Positions 1-8,847 of a DNA stretch of 64,000 bases are shown piece by piece (position 1 is the stretch's first letter; every line of letters begins with the position of its first letter). Under the pieces are notes generated by a model that was not told the origin of the DNA, ran no database searches, and saw only the letters and a program-made list of their open reading frames with translations. Source of the DNA: an uncultured Bacteroidales bacterium (GTDB lineage Bacteria; Bacteroidota; Bacteroidia; Bacteroidales; P3); assembly GCA_905233475.1 (NCBI GenBank), contig CAJOEN010000004.1, forward strand, positions 1-64,000. The letters run 5' to 3'. Position numbers and translations under genes: made by a program.

Positions 1-126
1 ACTTTGAAAAAGCAAGCCCCCTCAGATAAGACCGTCTATTTATTTGCTTAATACATATACTTTTATGAGGTTTTTCAAAAGTTTTCTCGGACACCAATAG
101 AAAAAAAAACATACAGTCAAGAACCT

Positions 127-977
127 TCACCCTTTCTTCGGCTCCATGTGCAGGGTGACGTGGGTGTCCTGGCCGAAACGCTCTTTCAAACGGTGTTCGA
201 GGTCGGTGGCGCGGTCGTGGGCCTCGTCGAGGGTAACGCCGCCGTCCATGCGTATGTGCGCTTCTATGGCAATGCGGTTGCCAATCTTGCGTGTACGCAG
301 GTTGTGAGGCTCGCACACATCGGGACTGGAGTTCAGTATCTCTTCTATCTCGCCCACTGTATCTTCGGGCAGAGAACATTCCGCAAGTTCGCTCATGCTG
401 CCGCGCAGCAGCTCCACCCCAACGGGTCCAGCACCGTCCAGCGGTCGCCAAGGAGTATGGCGCCACCAATGCCTATCGCTGAGCCAACGGAGGAAAGCGA
501 GTCGCTACGATGATGCCATGCGTTGGCCACCAAAGCCTGCGAGTCGAGACGCTTGCCGGCACGCACGGTGTACCAATACAGCAGTTCCTTCACCACTATG
601 GATATAAGTGCCGCCCATAGGGCCAGACGTCCAGGGGCCGGCAGCTGCTCACCGCCCAGCCACGAGGCAAATTTCACCGCTCCCGACACAATGATTCCCG
701 TCGCGGCGGCTATCAAAGCCAGTCCCACAAATAAACAGGCCAATGTCTCGTATTTGCCGTGGCCGTAGTCATGACCTTCGTCCTGCGGCTTGGCACTGAC
801 ACGCACAAAAGCAATGACGATGATGTCCGTAACGAAATCCGACAGCGAATGCACCGCATCGGCCATCATTGCGGCACTGTGTCCCACAACGCCGGCCACG
901 AACTTAAACGCCAGAAGCGCCACATTCCCGACACTCCCAACCAACGTAATTTTGTATATTTCTCCCTCCCGTTTCAT
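127..977 (-). pseudogene. Cation diffusion facilitator (CDF) metal transporter, broken by a deletion
   Basis: The 5' part (977 down to about 420) encodes the membrane portion of a CDF metal/proton antiporter, with the metal-site motif HSLSD near residue 43, GHGKYE near 72 and HHRSD near 155. The 3' part (417-127) encodes the cytoplasmic C-terminal domain, starting VELLRGSMSE, but in another frame. At about 419-424 the sequence jumps from VLDPL straight to VELLRG. The sixth membrane helix, roughly 14-16 residues in family members, is missing and the frame shifts. A deletion of about 45 bp explains this. It is either a true pseudogene or a local assembly error. The first 126 bases of the window hold nothing recognisable. 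Confidence 0.8.
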
Positions 978-1102
978 CTGTGTTTCAATAATTTATTATC
1001 ATTAACTCATCTTTAAGTCTAAAAAAAATCAACCATCCCTCAATTCCTCATTACTAATCATCAAATTGATTCCGAGTTCAGAATTCCGAGTTCCGAATTA
1101 AT

Positions 1103-1969
1103 TTAATTTTTAACTATAATAAGTGTCGATCCCAGAATCAGGGCAATGCCCAGTGCCAGCCGCAGGGTAAAAGCGCTGTCGAACACCGCGATGCTAATAA
1201 CCACTGCCGTTGCCGGTTCCAGTGCTCCCAAAATAGCCGTAGGCGTGGACCCCGCCCGTGCTATGCCTATGTTCAGACACGTCATGGCCACTATTGTGGG
1301 AATGCACGCCAGCATCACTATCCAGCCCGCCGCGCGCCACGACGGCACCGCCATTATATGGTTTTCGGGCGCAAAGAGCGAGAAAAGCACCGTCGTTATG
1401 GTGGCGAAAAGCATGATGTAGAACGTCATTTTGAACGGCGGCAGCCTTATTCCCGACTGGTTGACTATCACTATATAAATGGCATACGTCAGCGCCGACA
1501 CCAGCACCAGAATCACCCCGAGGGTCGACAGGCGTCCCGTGCCGTCGCCTTGGTACAGAAGCACAATGCCCGCCAAGCTCAGCACTATCGAAAGCACCGT
1601 GCCTATAGTGGTGCGTTCCTTGAAAAACAGCGCCATAATCACGGCCACCATCACGGGATAGGCAAAAAGTATTGTCGAGGCAATGCCCGAGTCGATGTGT
1701 TTGAACGACGAATAGAGTGTCAGCGCCGAAGCCGCAAAGATAACTCCCAGCGACACAAGCAGTTTCAGTTCCTTCGCCGTAAGTTTCAACGACACCCGCT
1801 GTATTTTCAGTATCACAAACAGAATCAGCACCGCCAACGTAAAACGGTAGAAAATGACACTCGCCGCATTCAGTCCCTCGTCGTAAAGAAACAGCGCCCC
1901 CAGCGGGTTGGTGCCGTACGCCACCGCCGCCGTTATCCCTGCGAAATATCCCTTCAGCCGTTCGTTCAT
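1103..1969 (-). CDS. DMT-superfamily permease with two EamA domains
   Basis: The 288-residue product is almost entirely hydrophobic, with about ten predicted membrane helices in two EamA halves, the usual size for drug/metabolite exporters of the inner membrane. The N-terminus shows the family-typical AAVAYGTNPLGALFLYDEG pattern, and the second half repeats the same helix layout. The substrate cannot be read from sequence. The gene stands alone. Its 3' side (1017-1102) is low-complexity spacer built of short AATTCCGAGTTC-type words. Confidence 0.85.
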   Translation of the reverse strand: MNERLKGYFAGITAAVAYGTNPLGALFLYDEGLNAASVIFYRFTLAVLILFVILKIQRVSLKLTAKELKLLVSLGVIFAASALTLYSSFKHIDSGIASTILFAYPVMVAVIMALFFKERTTIGTVLSIVLSLAGIVLLYQGDGTGRLSTLGVILVLVSALTYAIYIVIVNQSGIRLPPFKMTFYIMLFATITTVLFSLFAPENHIMAVPSWRAAGWIVMLACIPTIVAMTCLNIGIARAGSTPTAILGALEPATAVVISIAVFDSAFTLRLALGIALILGSTLIIVKN

Positions 1970-2224
1970 GTTTTTTATATTTCTTTGATTGACAGAGCAT
2001 TGTCACAAAGCAACACTCCCCTTTTCAGCCTGCAAATGTGCGCTAAATATGAAATTTTGCCCATATATTTGAAAAATCCACATAATAGTTCAACATGCCT
2101 ATCTTCGGACTGCAAACCCTGATACAATAAATAGCATTTCGCTATTAAAAGCGCTTAACCGATTTCAGCAATGATGAAAAATAAGAATACAAGTACACAC
2201 TAAAAAAATTTTCTCAGTATTTGA

Positions 2225-3046
2225 TTATTCAACAGCTATGTATGTAAACTTATATGTAGATGAGCCACTATGCATTGAGATAGGCAGATTATGCTCATTA
2301 TATTCGTATGTACATATGCTAGTATCATGTTCATTCCAAGACTTAATCCTGTTATTGCGACTTATGTATTTGATATAATCAATTACATATCCTGTCGCAA
2401 AGAGTGGTTCATATATAAAAGCCTCGTCCAAGTTGTAGTTGGGTCGTGGGTTTGTGTCGTACTCATATTCAATAGTAGTAAAATAATATCTTCCCGTGGG
2501 TTCATAAATAGCATTCAATTCAGCCTCATGTCTTCGCTCTTTCACAACATTTCCTCTTTCGTCATATTCCAATAGCACATATGCCTCTGGATTGTTTTCC
2601 CTGAATATGCTATCCATACGGCCATTGTGATATCCAAAACACATAACATTATTAACATATTTCGATTTTACAAGCCGCCCTAAATTATCATAAAAGAAAT
2701 CTATATAACCCAGATTCTGTCCATTATAACTCTTTGTCATTTTCAACAGATGTCCATTCGAATACTCGAACGTATCTATGTAAATATCTGAATCAACAGC
2801 CAACACTCTACGTTTCATGCGGTAATATCCGTCATACTCGTATTTGCAAACATATGAACTACCACCTCTTAAAGTCACACTATCAACCAAATATTTCGGA
2901 CGAATATATGGTTGCTGATTATCATCTGGTTGTTGAGTGTTGGTTTGTTCTGTTATATTTTCTTCTTTATCACAAGACACAAACGACAATGTAACAACGC
3001 TTAACACTAATAGTGGTACTATAGCCATCAAAACAATCTTTTTCAT
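2225..3046 (-). CDS. Lipoprotein with YD/RHS-like repeats
   Basis: The 273-residue product starts with a type II signal peptide ending in the lipobox SFVSC-DKEE, so it is probably anchored in the outer or inner membrane. The mature part has recurrent YEYD, FEYSNGHL, FFYDNLGRL and LEYDERGNV units spaced about 20-25 residues apart. This is the YD-repeat pattern seen in small Bacteroidota lipoproteins (DUF4595-like). A short Asn/Gln-rich linker follows the lipid anchor. Function unknown. A -7 box on the minus strand lies at 3104-3111. Confidence 0.75.
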   Translation of the reverse strand: MKKIVLMAIVPLLVLSVVTLSFVSCDKEENITEQTNTQQPDDNQQPYIRPKYLVDSVTLRGGSSYVCKYEYDGYYRMKRRVLAVDSDIYIDTFEYSNGHLLKMTKSYNGQNLGYIDFFYDNLGRLVKSKYVNNVMCFGYHNGRMDSIFRENNPEAYVLLEYDERGNVVKERRHEAELNAIYEPTGRYYFTTIEYEYDTNPRPNYNLDEAFIYEPLFATGYVIDYIKYISRNNRIKSWNEHDTSICTYEYNEHNLPISMHSGSSTYKFTYIAVE

Positions 3047-3103
3047 ATCTTATTAAAATCTAATAATTTAAAACAGTATAAAAATACACTAGAAATAATT
3101 TTG

Positions 3104-3111
3104 CAAATATA
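3104..3111 (-). promoter_or_regulatory. Promoter -7 box of the YD-repeat lipoprotein gene
   Basis: Read on the minus strand this is TATATTTG, matching the Bacteroidota -7 consensus TAnnTTTG, about 58 bp upstream of the ATG at 3046. The surrounding spacer is very AT-rich and I do not see a clear -33 box. Confidence 0.45.
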
Positions 3112-3225
3112 CAAAAAAATTGGATTTGTGGAAATAATTTTTTTAATATAACTCTTCCTCAATTCCATTCACAAAATAAAAAGCCTCCTCCTCCGTTATT
3201 ATCGCACATCTTCATTCCAACCACG

Positions 3226-4470
3226 ATGAAAAAAATAGAGATAATGTCGCCCGTGGGCTCGTACGAGTCGCTGATGGCCGCCATACAGGGCGGTGCCAAT
3301 GCCGTTTATTTCGGCGTTGGCAACCTTAACATGCGGTCGCGCTCGGCCAACAACTTCACCCACGACGACCTGCGGCAAATCACCGCCATCTGCCACGAAA
3401 AAGGCATACGCACTTACCTTACGGTGAACACCATCATCTACAACCACGAAATCGACGAGATGCACCAGCTCCTCGACCTCGCCAAACTCTGCGGCGTCAG
3501 CGCAGTGATAGCCTCCGACATGGCCGTTATCAGCTACGCCAACTCCATCGGCCTCGAGGTGCATATCTCCACCCAATGCAACATCTCCAACACCGAGGCG
3601 GTGCGTTATTACTCGCGTTTCGCCGACGTGATGGTCACAGCCCGCGAGCTTCCTCTGAAACAGGTGGCGGAAATCACCGATTTCATCGAACGCAACGACA
3701 TACGCGGCCCCAAGGGCGAACTCGTCGAGATAGAAGTCTTTGCCCACGGTGCCTTGTGCATGGCCGTGTCGGGCAAATGCTACCTCAGCCTCGACAACTA
3801 CTACCACTCCGCCAACCGCGGACAATGCCTGCAGCTATGCCGCCGCCAGTACCGTGTTACCGATGTGGAAACGGGGCTCGAACTCGACATCGACAACAAA
3901 TACATACTGTCGCCCAAGGACTTATGCACCATCACTTTTTTGGACAAGATTGTAAAAGCCGGAGTACGTGTGCTTAAAATCGAAGGCCGCGGACGCTCCG
4001 CCGACTACGTAAAGACCGTTACCCGCTGCTACCGCGAGGCAGTGGACTCCATTGCCAAAGGCACATACTCACAAGAGAAGATAGAGCAATGGCTGGAACG
4101 TCTGAAAACGGTCTATAACCGCGGTTTCTGGGACGGCTACTACCTCGGTCGCACCCTCGGCGAGTGGACGGCGCGCTACGGCTCCCAGGCCACGCAGACC
4201 AAGGAATACATAGGCAAAATCACCAACTACTACACCAACATCGGTGTGGCCGAGATAAAGATGGAAAGCGGCGAGCTGTGCGTGGGCGACAAGTTTATGA
4301 TAACCGGCGCCACCACCGGCGTTTACGAGGCCACCGCCGACGAAATACGCGTGGACCTCAAGCCCGTGCCAAAGACCGTCAAAGGCGAGGCCTGCTCCAT
4401 TGCCACCACCGAGCCCATCCGCCGCGGCGACAAAGTATATAAAATCGTTCCCGTAACCGAGGAATTCTGA
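3226..4470 (+). CDS. U32-family protein, TrhP/YegQ-like (probable tRNA hydroxylation protein)
   Basis: The 414-residue product opens with EIMSPVGSYESLMAAIQGG, the hallmark start of peptidase-U32 proteins. It has the cysteine cluster CMAVSGKC...RGQCLQLCRR at about residues 180-208 expected for the Fe-S site, then KIEGRGRS and a C-terminal beta-barrel. Several U32 proteins first called peptidases (YegQ/TrhP, UbiU, RlhA) act in RNA or quinone hydroxylation, so hydroxylation of tRNA uridine 34 is more likely than proteolysis. The length fits TrhP. It is a single gene, and GC richness rises sharply compared with the flanking spacers. Confidence 0.75.
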   Translation: MKKIEIMSPVGSYESLMAAIQGGANAVYFGVGNLNMRSRSANNFTHDDLRQITAICHEKGIRTYLTVNTIIYNHEIDEMHQLLDLAKLCGVSAVIASDMAVISYANSIGLEVHISTQCNISNTEAVRYYSRFADVMVTARELPLKQVAEITDFIERNDIRGPKGELVEIEVFAHGALCMAVSGKCYLSLDNYYHSANRGQCLQLCRRQYRVTDVETGLELDIDNKYILSPKDLCTITFLDKIVKAGVRVLKIEGRGRSADYVKTVTRCYREAVDSIAKGTYSQEKIEQWLERLKTVYNRGFWDGYYLGRTLGEWTARYGSQATQTKEYIGKITNYYTNIGVAEIKMESGELCVGDKFMITGATTGVYEATADEIRVDLKPVPKTVKGEACSIATTEPIRRGDKVYKIVPVTEEF

Positions 4471-4617
4471 TTAAAAGAACTTCTCTTTTACAAAAAAAAC
4501 GTTTTTTGAAAATAAAATTCTAATTACAAAATAAAATATATCTCCTTCATTAACAATGTTTTATATGAACAAAAGGCGATAAATATAATAAATTCGTATA
4601 TTTTTTACTACAAAATT

Positions 4618-4648
4618 TTTGAAAATCAAATTTTAAGTTGTATCTTTG
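4618..4648 (+). promoter_or_regulatory. Promoter of the type I restriction-modification operon
   Basis: A TTTG -33 box at 4618-4621, a 19-bp spacer and a TATCTTTG -7 box at 4641-4648 give a near-perfect Bacteroidota sigma-ABfr promoter. Transcription would begin near 4655, which excludes the upstream in-frame start at 4646 and supports ATG 4676 for the first gene. Confidence 0.75.
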
Positions 4649-4675
4649 CAGTTGAAAAGTAATTCTTCTACTACT

Positions 4676-5236
4676 ATGAAAACTTTGAAACTGAAAGATA
4701 TTGCTCACATATTGTCAGGCGTGTATTTACGGCCTTCTCCGTCGGGGAGCATAGTCTATTTGCAGGTTTCCGATTTGCAGGCGTTGCCATCGGTAAACAC
4801 CACCCTGAGAGTGGACTTTGTTCCGAAATTGAACAGATACTTGCTACAAAAAGGCGACATTCTGTTTGCCGGAAAGGGTACCAAGTACCTTTGCCGTATC
4901 TTTGACTTGGAAATTCAGGCAGTGCCATCCACTACATTATATATAATACGTCCGAATCAGGAACGGGTGCTACCCGAATACCTTTGCTGGTTCTTAAATC
5001 TCCCGCAAACAGTGGCCATCCTCAAAGCAACGCAAGTGGGAAGCAACATGCCGATGATTCTTATATCATCATTGGAGGAGCTGAATATACCCCTCCCCGA
5101 CCTTGCCACCCAATCTCAAATTCTTGAAATTGCAAATTTGCAACAGCGTGAGCAACAACTACTTTCGGCAATTTCCGAAAAACGCACCCAGATAACCAAC
5201 CAGATACTATATAAATTTATAAACGAAGACAAATAA
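4676..5236 (+). CDS. Half-size type I specificity subunit (single HsdS-like half)
   Basis: This 186-residue protein has one target-recognition-like domain, from LKLKDIAHILSG at its start to IPLPDLATQSQILEI near residue 140. One C-terminal coiled coil follows (QQREQQLLSAISEKRTQI). A full HsdS has two such halves. It lies 10 bp upstream of hsdM under the operon promoter, while a full two-domain HsdS lies downstream. It could dimerise to form an alternative specificity unit, or be a decayed remnant. ATG 4676 was chosen because it sits just after the promoter. Confidence 0.7.
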   Translation: MKTLKLKDIAHILSGVYLRPSPSGSIVYLQVSDLQALPSVNTTLRVDFVPKLNRYLLQKGDILFAGKGTKYLCRIFDLEIQAVPSTTLYIIRPNQERVLPEYLCWFLNLPQTVAILKATQVGSNMPMILISSLEELNIPLPDLATQSQILEIANLQQREQQLLSAISEKRTQITNQILYKFINEDK

Positions 5237-5246
5237 TAATTTTAAT

Positions 5247-6776
5247 ATGGAAACCAAAAAGATCACCCAAGAAGACATCAACCGCACCGTATGGAAGGCT
5301 TGCGACACTTTCCGCGGCGTTATTGACCCGAGCCAATACAAGGACTATATCCTCACTATGCTTTTTCTGAAATATGTCAGCGACGTGTACAAGTCCAAGT
5401 TGAGCGACTACCTCGTGAAATATGAGGGAGACAGGGAACGTGCTGAGCGTACCATGCGTCACGAAAGGTTTGTCGTACCCGAAAAGAGTTCGTTCGACTA
5501 CCTTTACGATCACCGGAATGCCACCAACATCGGCGAGCTGATCGATGAGGCGTTGGCCGACCTCGAAGACGCCAACCGTGAGAAGATGAGCAGCGAAGAT
5601 GGCAGCAGCATCTTCCGGAATATCAGCTTCAACAGTGCCAACTTGGGCGAAACGAAAGAGAAGAACGCCCGTCTGCGCAACCTTTTGCAGGACTTCTGCG
5701 GGGTGGACTTGGACGAGTCGCATTTGGAGAATAACGACATCATTGGCGATGCTTATATGTACCTCGTCTCAACCTTTGCAGGAGAGGCGGGCAAGAAGGC
5801 TGGGGACTTCTTCACCCCTGCCGAAGTTTCTACCTTGTTGGCGAAACTGACCAAGAGCAAGCCGGGTGCACGCATTTGTGATGTCACCTGCGGTTCGGGT
5901 TCGTTGCTGATTAAGGCTGGTAAGGAGGTGGGTAACAACAACTTCTCGCTTTACGGACAGGAAGTGAACGGCAGCACATGGGCGTTGGCCATGATGAACA
6001 TGTTCCTGCACGGCTTCGACAATGCTGTTATCCGTTGGGGCGACACGCTGCGCAACCCGAAACTGAAAAACAACGACAAGCTGATGAAGTTCGACACGGT
6101 GGTGGCCAATCCGCCTTTCAGTCTCGACAAATGGGGTGCGGAGGAGGCCGCCGGCGATCCCTACAACCGTTTCTGGCGTGGCATCCCGCCCAAAAGCAAA
6201 GGTGACTGGGCCTTCATCAGCCACATGCTGGAGGTGGCCGACGACAACGCCGGAAAGGTTGGCGTCATCATCCCTCACGGTGTGCTGTTCCGTGGCGGCA
6301 GCGAAGGCAAGATCCGCCAGTACATTCTGGAAAACGAGCACACGTTGGAGGCTGTAATCGGTTTGCCGTCCAACCTGTTCTATGGCACGGGCATTCCTGC
6401 CGCCATCGCCATCTTCCGCAATGGCCGTGGCTCGGAGAATGTGCTGTTCATCGATGCCAGCCGCGAGTTTGAGAACGGCAAGAACCAGAACAAACTCCGT
6501 GAGCAGGACATTGAGCATATTGTGAACACCTATCGCCAATTCGCCGACGGCCAACTGAAGCCTGGTGTGGTGGAAGAGAAATACGCCTTCGTGGCCACAC
6601 CTGCCGACATCCGCGAGAACGACTTCAACCTCAACATCCCGCGCTACGTGGACACCTACGAGGAGGAAGCCGAAATCGACATCCCCGCCGTGCAAAAGGA
6701 GATCGAACAGTTGGAAACCGAACTTGCGAAGGTGCAAGGGAAAATGAAGGAGTATTTGAAGGAGTTGGGGTATTGA
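5247..6776 (+). CDS. hsdM: Type I restriction-modification DNA methyltransferase subunit
   Basis: The 509-residue N6-adenine methyltransferase has an N-terminal helical HsdM domain (about 1-140) and a Rossmann methylase domain. The SAM-binding motif is DVTCGSGSLLIKAG near residue 212 and the catalytic NPPF motif IV is in VVANPPFSLDKWG near 288. The C-terminal coiled coil (EIEQLETELAKVQGKMKEY) is the region that contacts HsdS. Length and motifs look intact. It shares the promoter at 4618 with the half-size hsdS. Confidence 0.95.
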   Translation: METKKITQEDINRTVWKACDTFRGVIDPSQYKDYILTMLFLKYVSDVYKSKLSDYLVKYEGDRERAERTMRHERFVVPEKSSFDYLYDHRNATNIGELIDEALADLEDANREKMSSEDGSSIFRNISFNSANLGETKEKNARLRNLLQDFCGVDLDESHLENNDIIGDAYMYLVSTFAGEAGKKAGDFFTPAEVSTLLAKLTKSKPGARICDVTCGSGSLLIKAGKEVGNNNFSLYGQEVNGSTWALAMMNMFLHGFDNAVIRWGDTLRNPKLKNNDKLMKFDTVVANPPFSLDKWGAEEAAGDPYNRFWRGIPPKSKGDWAFISHMLEVADDNAGKVGVIIPHGVLFRGGSEGKIRQYILENEHTLEAVIGLPSNLFYGTGIPAAIAIFRNGRGSENVLFIDASREFENGKNQNKLREQDIEHIVNTYRQFADGQLKPGVVEEKYAFVATPADIRENDFNLNIPRYVDTYEEEAEIDIPAVQKEIEQLETELAKVQGKMKEYLKELGY

Positions 6777-6795
6777 TGATATTTTCATCAACATA

Positions 6796-6825
6796 TTGAT
6801 TATTAAAATAAAATATGTATTTTTG
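6796..6825 (+). promoter_or_regulatory. Internal promoter inside the restriction island
   Basis: TTG at 6796-6798, a 19-bp spacer and TATTTTTG at 6818-6825 match the Bacteroidota promoter. It lies between hsdM and the wHTH gene, so the inserted cargo genes have their own transcription start. Confidence 0.6.
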
Positions 6826-6874
6826 CACAAAATATATATGTAAATATAATAAGCAGAATCACATATAATAGACT

Positions 6875-7828
6875 ATGTATAAATTAATTGAATATATAAA
6901 ATCGGAATTGGGTATAGACATTGGCGTTTCACCAATAGAAGCCACGCAGAAGAAGGATGTGCCCATTTTTCTGTCCGGATTATATAATTTCTATGACGGA
7001 GAAATTGCTGGGCAGCACATTGTTTTTGCAGAGTTTGTGCCTGAATCAACTTTGTCCCCAGGTCAGTATGCCAAACATAAAAAAATATTGATGGAGGTGT
7101 GGCAAAAACCGATTGTTTTTGTTTTTCGAAGTATTCAGAGTTACAATCGACAACGGATGATTGCACAAGGAATCAATTTTGTGGTACCTTATTCTATGAT
7201 TTATATGCCTGATTTGTTGATTGTATTTTCTAATAATGCAAAGGATAAAGACAATTCAGGGATCCTGCAATATCTTTCCCCAACTGCACAAACAATCTTG
7301 CTATATTATTTTTATGGTACAGGTAATGACTTTTCATACAAGGAGATACAGAAATCACTTGATATGCCATACCCGACGGTTTGCAGGGCGATAGAAAAGC
7401 TTGTAAAATCACAGCTTTGTGAAATTCTCGGGACGCGCAATAAGACCTTGCATTTTGAGAACGACAAGAAAAAGCTGCTTGAAAAAGCGTTGCCGCTGAT
7501 GAAATCTCCCGTAAAAAGAGTGGTATATGCAGAAGAAATCCCTCTCAATGCAATATCTTCTGGAATGACGGCATTGTCGGAATACACATTCCTCAATCCT
7601 GACGAGACGAAACATGTTGCAATAAGCATGGAAGACTTCAAAATGGAAAAAAACTACTACAGGGAAAACGCTTTTATGCCTGTTTATATTGAAGTGTGGA
7701 ATTATGCACCCAGCCTATTTGCCCATGACGGATGGGTTGACAAAATATCACTTTATCTGTCTTTGAAGGACAACAATGATGAACGTGTACAACATGAATT
7801 AACTCAAATGCTGCAAGGATTATGGTAA
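6875..7828 (+). CDS. Winged-helix protein, AbiEi-like antitoxin/regulator partner of a nucleotidyltransferase
   Basis: The 317-residue product has a central winged helix: the run TILLYYFYGTGNDFSY is followed by KEIQKSLDMPYPTVCRAIEK, with a recognition helix near residues 165-185. The N-terminal 130 residues resemble a degenerate nuclease-like fold. Its stop codon overlaps the start of a nucleotidyltransferase remnant in the string ATGGTAA. That gene order is the arrangement of Bacteroidota type IV (AbiE-like) toxin-antitoxin pairs, where the wHTH protein is the antitoxin and repressor. The region is clearly more AT-rich than hsdM. The assignment rests mainly on context and the wHTH. Confidence 0.55.
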   Translation: MYKLIEYIKSELGIDIGVSPIEATQKKDVPIFLSGLYNFYDGEIAGQHIVFAEFVPESTLSPGQYAKHKKILMEVWQKPIVFVFRSIQSYNRQRMIAQGINFVVPYSMIYMPDLLIVFSNNAKDKDNSGILQYLSPTAQTILLYYFYGTGNDFSYKEIQKSLDMPYPTVCRAIEKLVKSQLCEILGTRNKTLHFENDKKKLLEKALPLMKSPVKRVVYAEEIPLNAISSGMTALSEYTFLNPDETKHVAISMEDFKMEKNYYRENAFMPVYIEVWNYAPSLFAHDGWVDKISLYLSLKDNNDERVQHELTQMLQGLW

Positions 7829-8070
7829 TTGGATTCGACAAATTCAAATCATGGTTTCAGAATTACCATGACTGTTACAATATAATAGGCGGAACGGCTT
7901 GCGATGCAGTGTTGGATGACGCAGGTTTTACGCCAAGGGCGACAAAGGACATTGAGATAAAAGATTCTCTTCCTTCAAAACAAATGTTGCGTGACGCGGG
8001 GTATGAAGGACTTGAACCAAAAAACCTATACCAGAATCTGATCTCTATTTTTCAACTTGAAATAAAATGA
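7822..8070 (+). pseudogene. AbiEii-type nucleotidyltransferase toxin, internally deleted remnant
   Basis: Only 82 codons remain of a toxin that is normally about 220-300 residues. The N-terminal nucleotidyltransferase signature survives (YNIIGGTACDAVLDDAG, then PRATKDIEI), giving the GG and the D/E pair of the metal site. The reading frame then jumps directly into a C-terminal-like tail (LPSKQMLRDAGYEGLEP). The central domain with the third acidic residue and the substrate pocket is missing, so the toxin is probably inactive. It overlaps the wHTH gene by 7 nt. Confidence 0.6.
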
Positions 8071-8123
8071 TAACGGATTTAGAAACAACAGGTATTTTGA
8101 ATTTATAACAAAACATATTTAAC

Positions 8124-8408
8124 ATGAAACATCTAAAAGACAATTACAATTTTAGCATATCCTTACGATGCATTGTGTGCGGTCGTGAAGATTGTTTTGA
8201 ATCAAAAGAAGATGGCTCCTATATTAAGTGCACAAATTGCGGCAGGGAATACCATGGTGGACGCGACGAACTCATTGAGTACAACAATGAACAAATTCGT
8301 GAATCTATTGAACAGAAAAAGAAAGAAATAACATCCGATGTTAAAGAAGAGATTCATGATATGATCAAAAAGGCTTTTTCTGGAAATAAACACATAAAAA
8401 TCAAATAG
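8124..8408 (+). CDS. Small zinc-ribbon protein of unknown function
   Basis: This 94-residue protein has a four-cysteine zinc ribbon, CIVCGREDC near residue 17 and CTNCGREY near 37. A charged helical region rich in Glu/Lys follows (residues 52-85) and probably forms a coiled coil. It lies one base upstream of the next gene and within the restriction island. I do not recognise a family. A DNA- or RNA-binding or adaptor role is possible but only inferred. Confidence 0.6.
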   Translation: MKHLKDNYNFSISLRCIVCGREDCFESKEDGSYIKCTNCGREYHGGRDELIEYNNEQIRESIEQKKKEITSDVKEEIHDMIKKAFSGNKHIKIK

Positions 8409-8409
8409 T

Positions 8410-8847
8410 ATGGGACTTGCTTCGATAATTATATCTATCCTTGCTTTATTGGGCTCTCTGGCGACTTACATAATCCATGATCGTAAAATCAAAGGACAAG
8501 AGAAGATGATCAACGACTACCAATTGGCTAAGTTCAAAGAAGATGAGGAAGATAAAAAGAAAGCATTGGTATGTGGCAATATCATAAAAAAAGTAAGAGG
8601 TCAACGTGTTTTGAAAATCTATAATAAGGGCAAAGCCACAGCCACGAACATCAACATACAAGGCCTTGATATTCAAGAGATAGAAGTATATGATAAAATA
8701 TTGCCTTATGAATTAATGAACCCTCAAGATTGTGCTGATATACGATTCTTGATTATTATGGATGCGCCGCCCACTCTGAAATTAACATACACATGGGATG
8801 ATGAATATAAGACAGGAAATACATACACACAAATTTTATCGTTATGA
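8410..8847 (+). CDS. Membrane-anchored protein of unknown function
   Basis: The 145-residue product has one N-terminal membrane helix (ASIIISILALLGSLATYII), a short charged helix and a C-terminal region rich in beta strands (about 55-145), likely cytoplasmic or periplasmic depending on orientation. The gene starts 1 bp after the zinc-ribbon gene and overlaps hsdS by 4 nt (ATGA), so these three genes are translationally coupled. Membrane-anchored small proteins next to defence genes are often sensors or effectors, but nothing here proves that. Confidence 0.6.
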   Translation: MGLASIIISILALLGSLATYIIHDRKIKGQEKMINDYQLAKFKEDEEDKKKALVCGNIIKKVRGQRVLKIYNKGKATATNINIQGLDIQEIEVYDKILPYELMNPQDCADIRFLIIMDAPPTLKLTYTWDDEYKTGNTYTQILSL

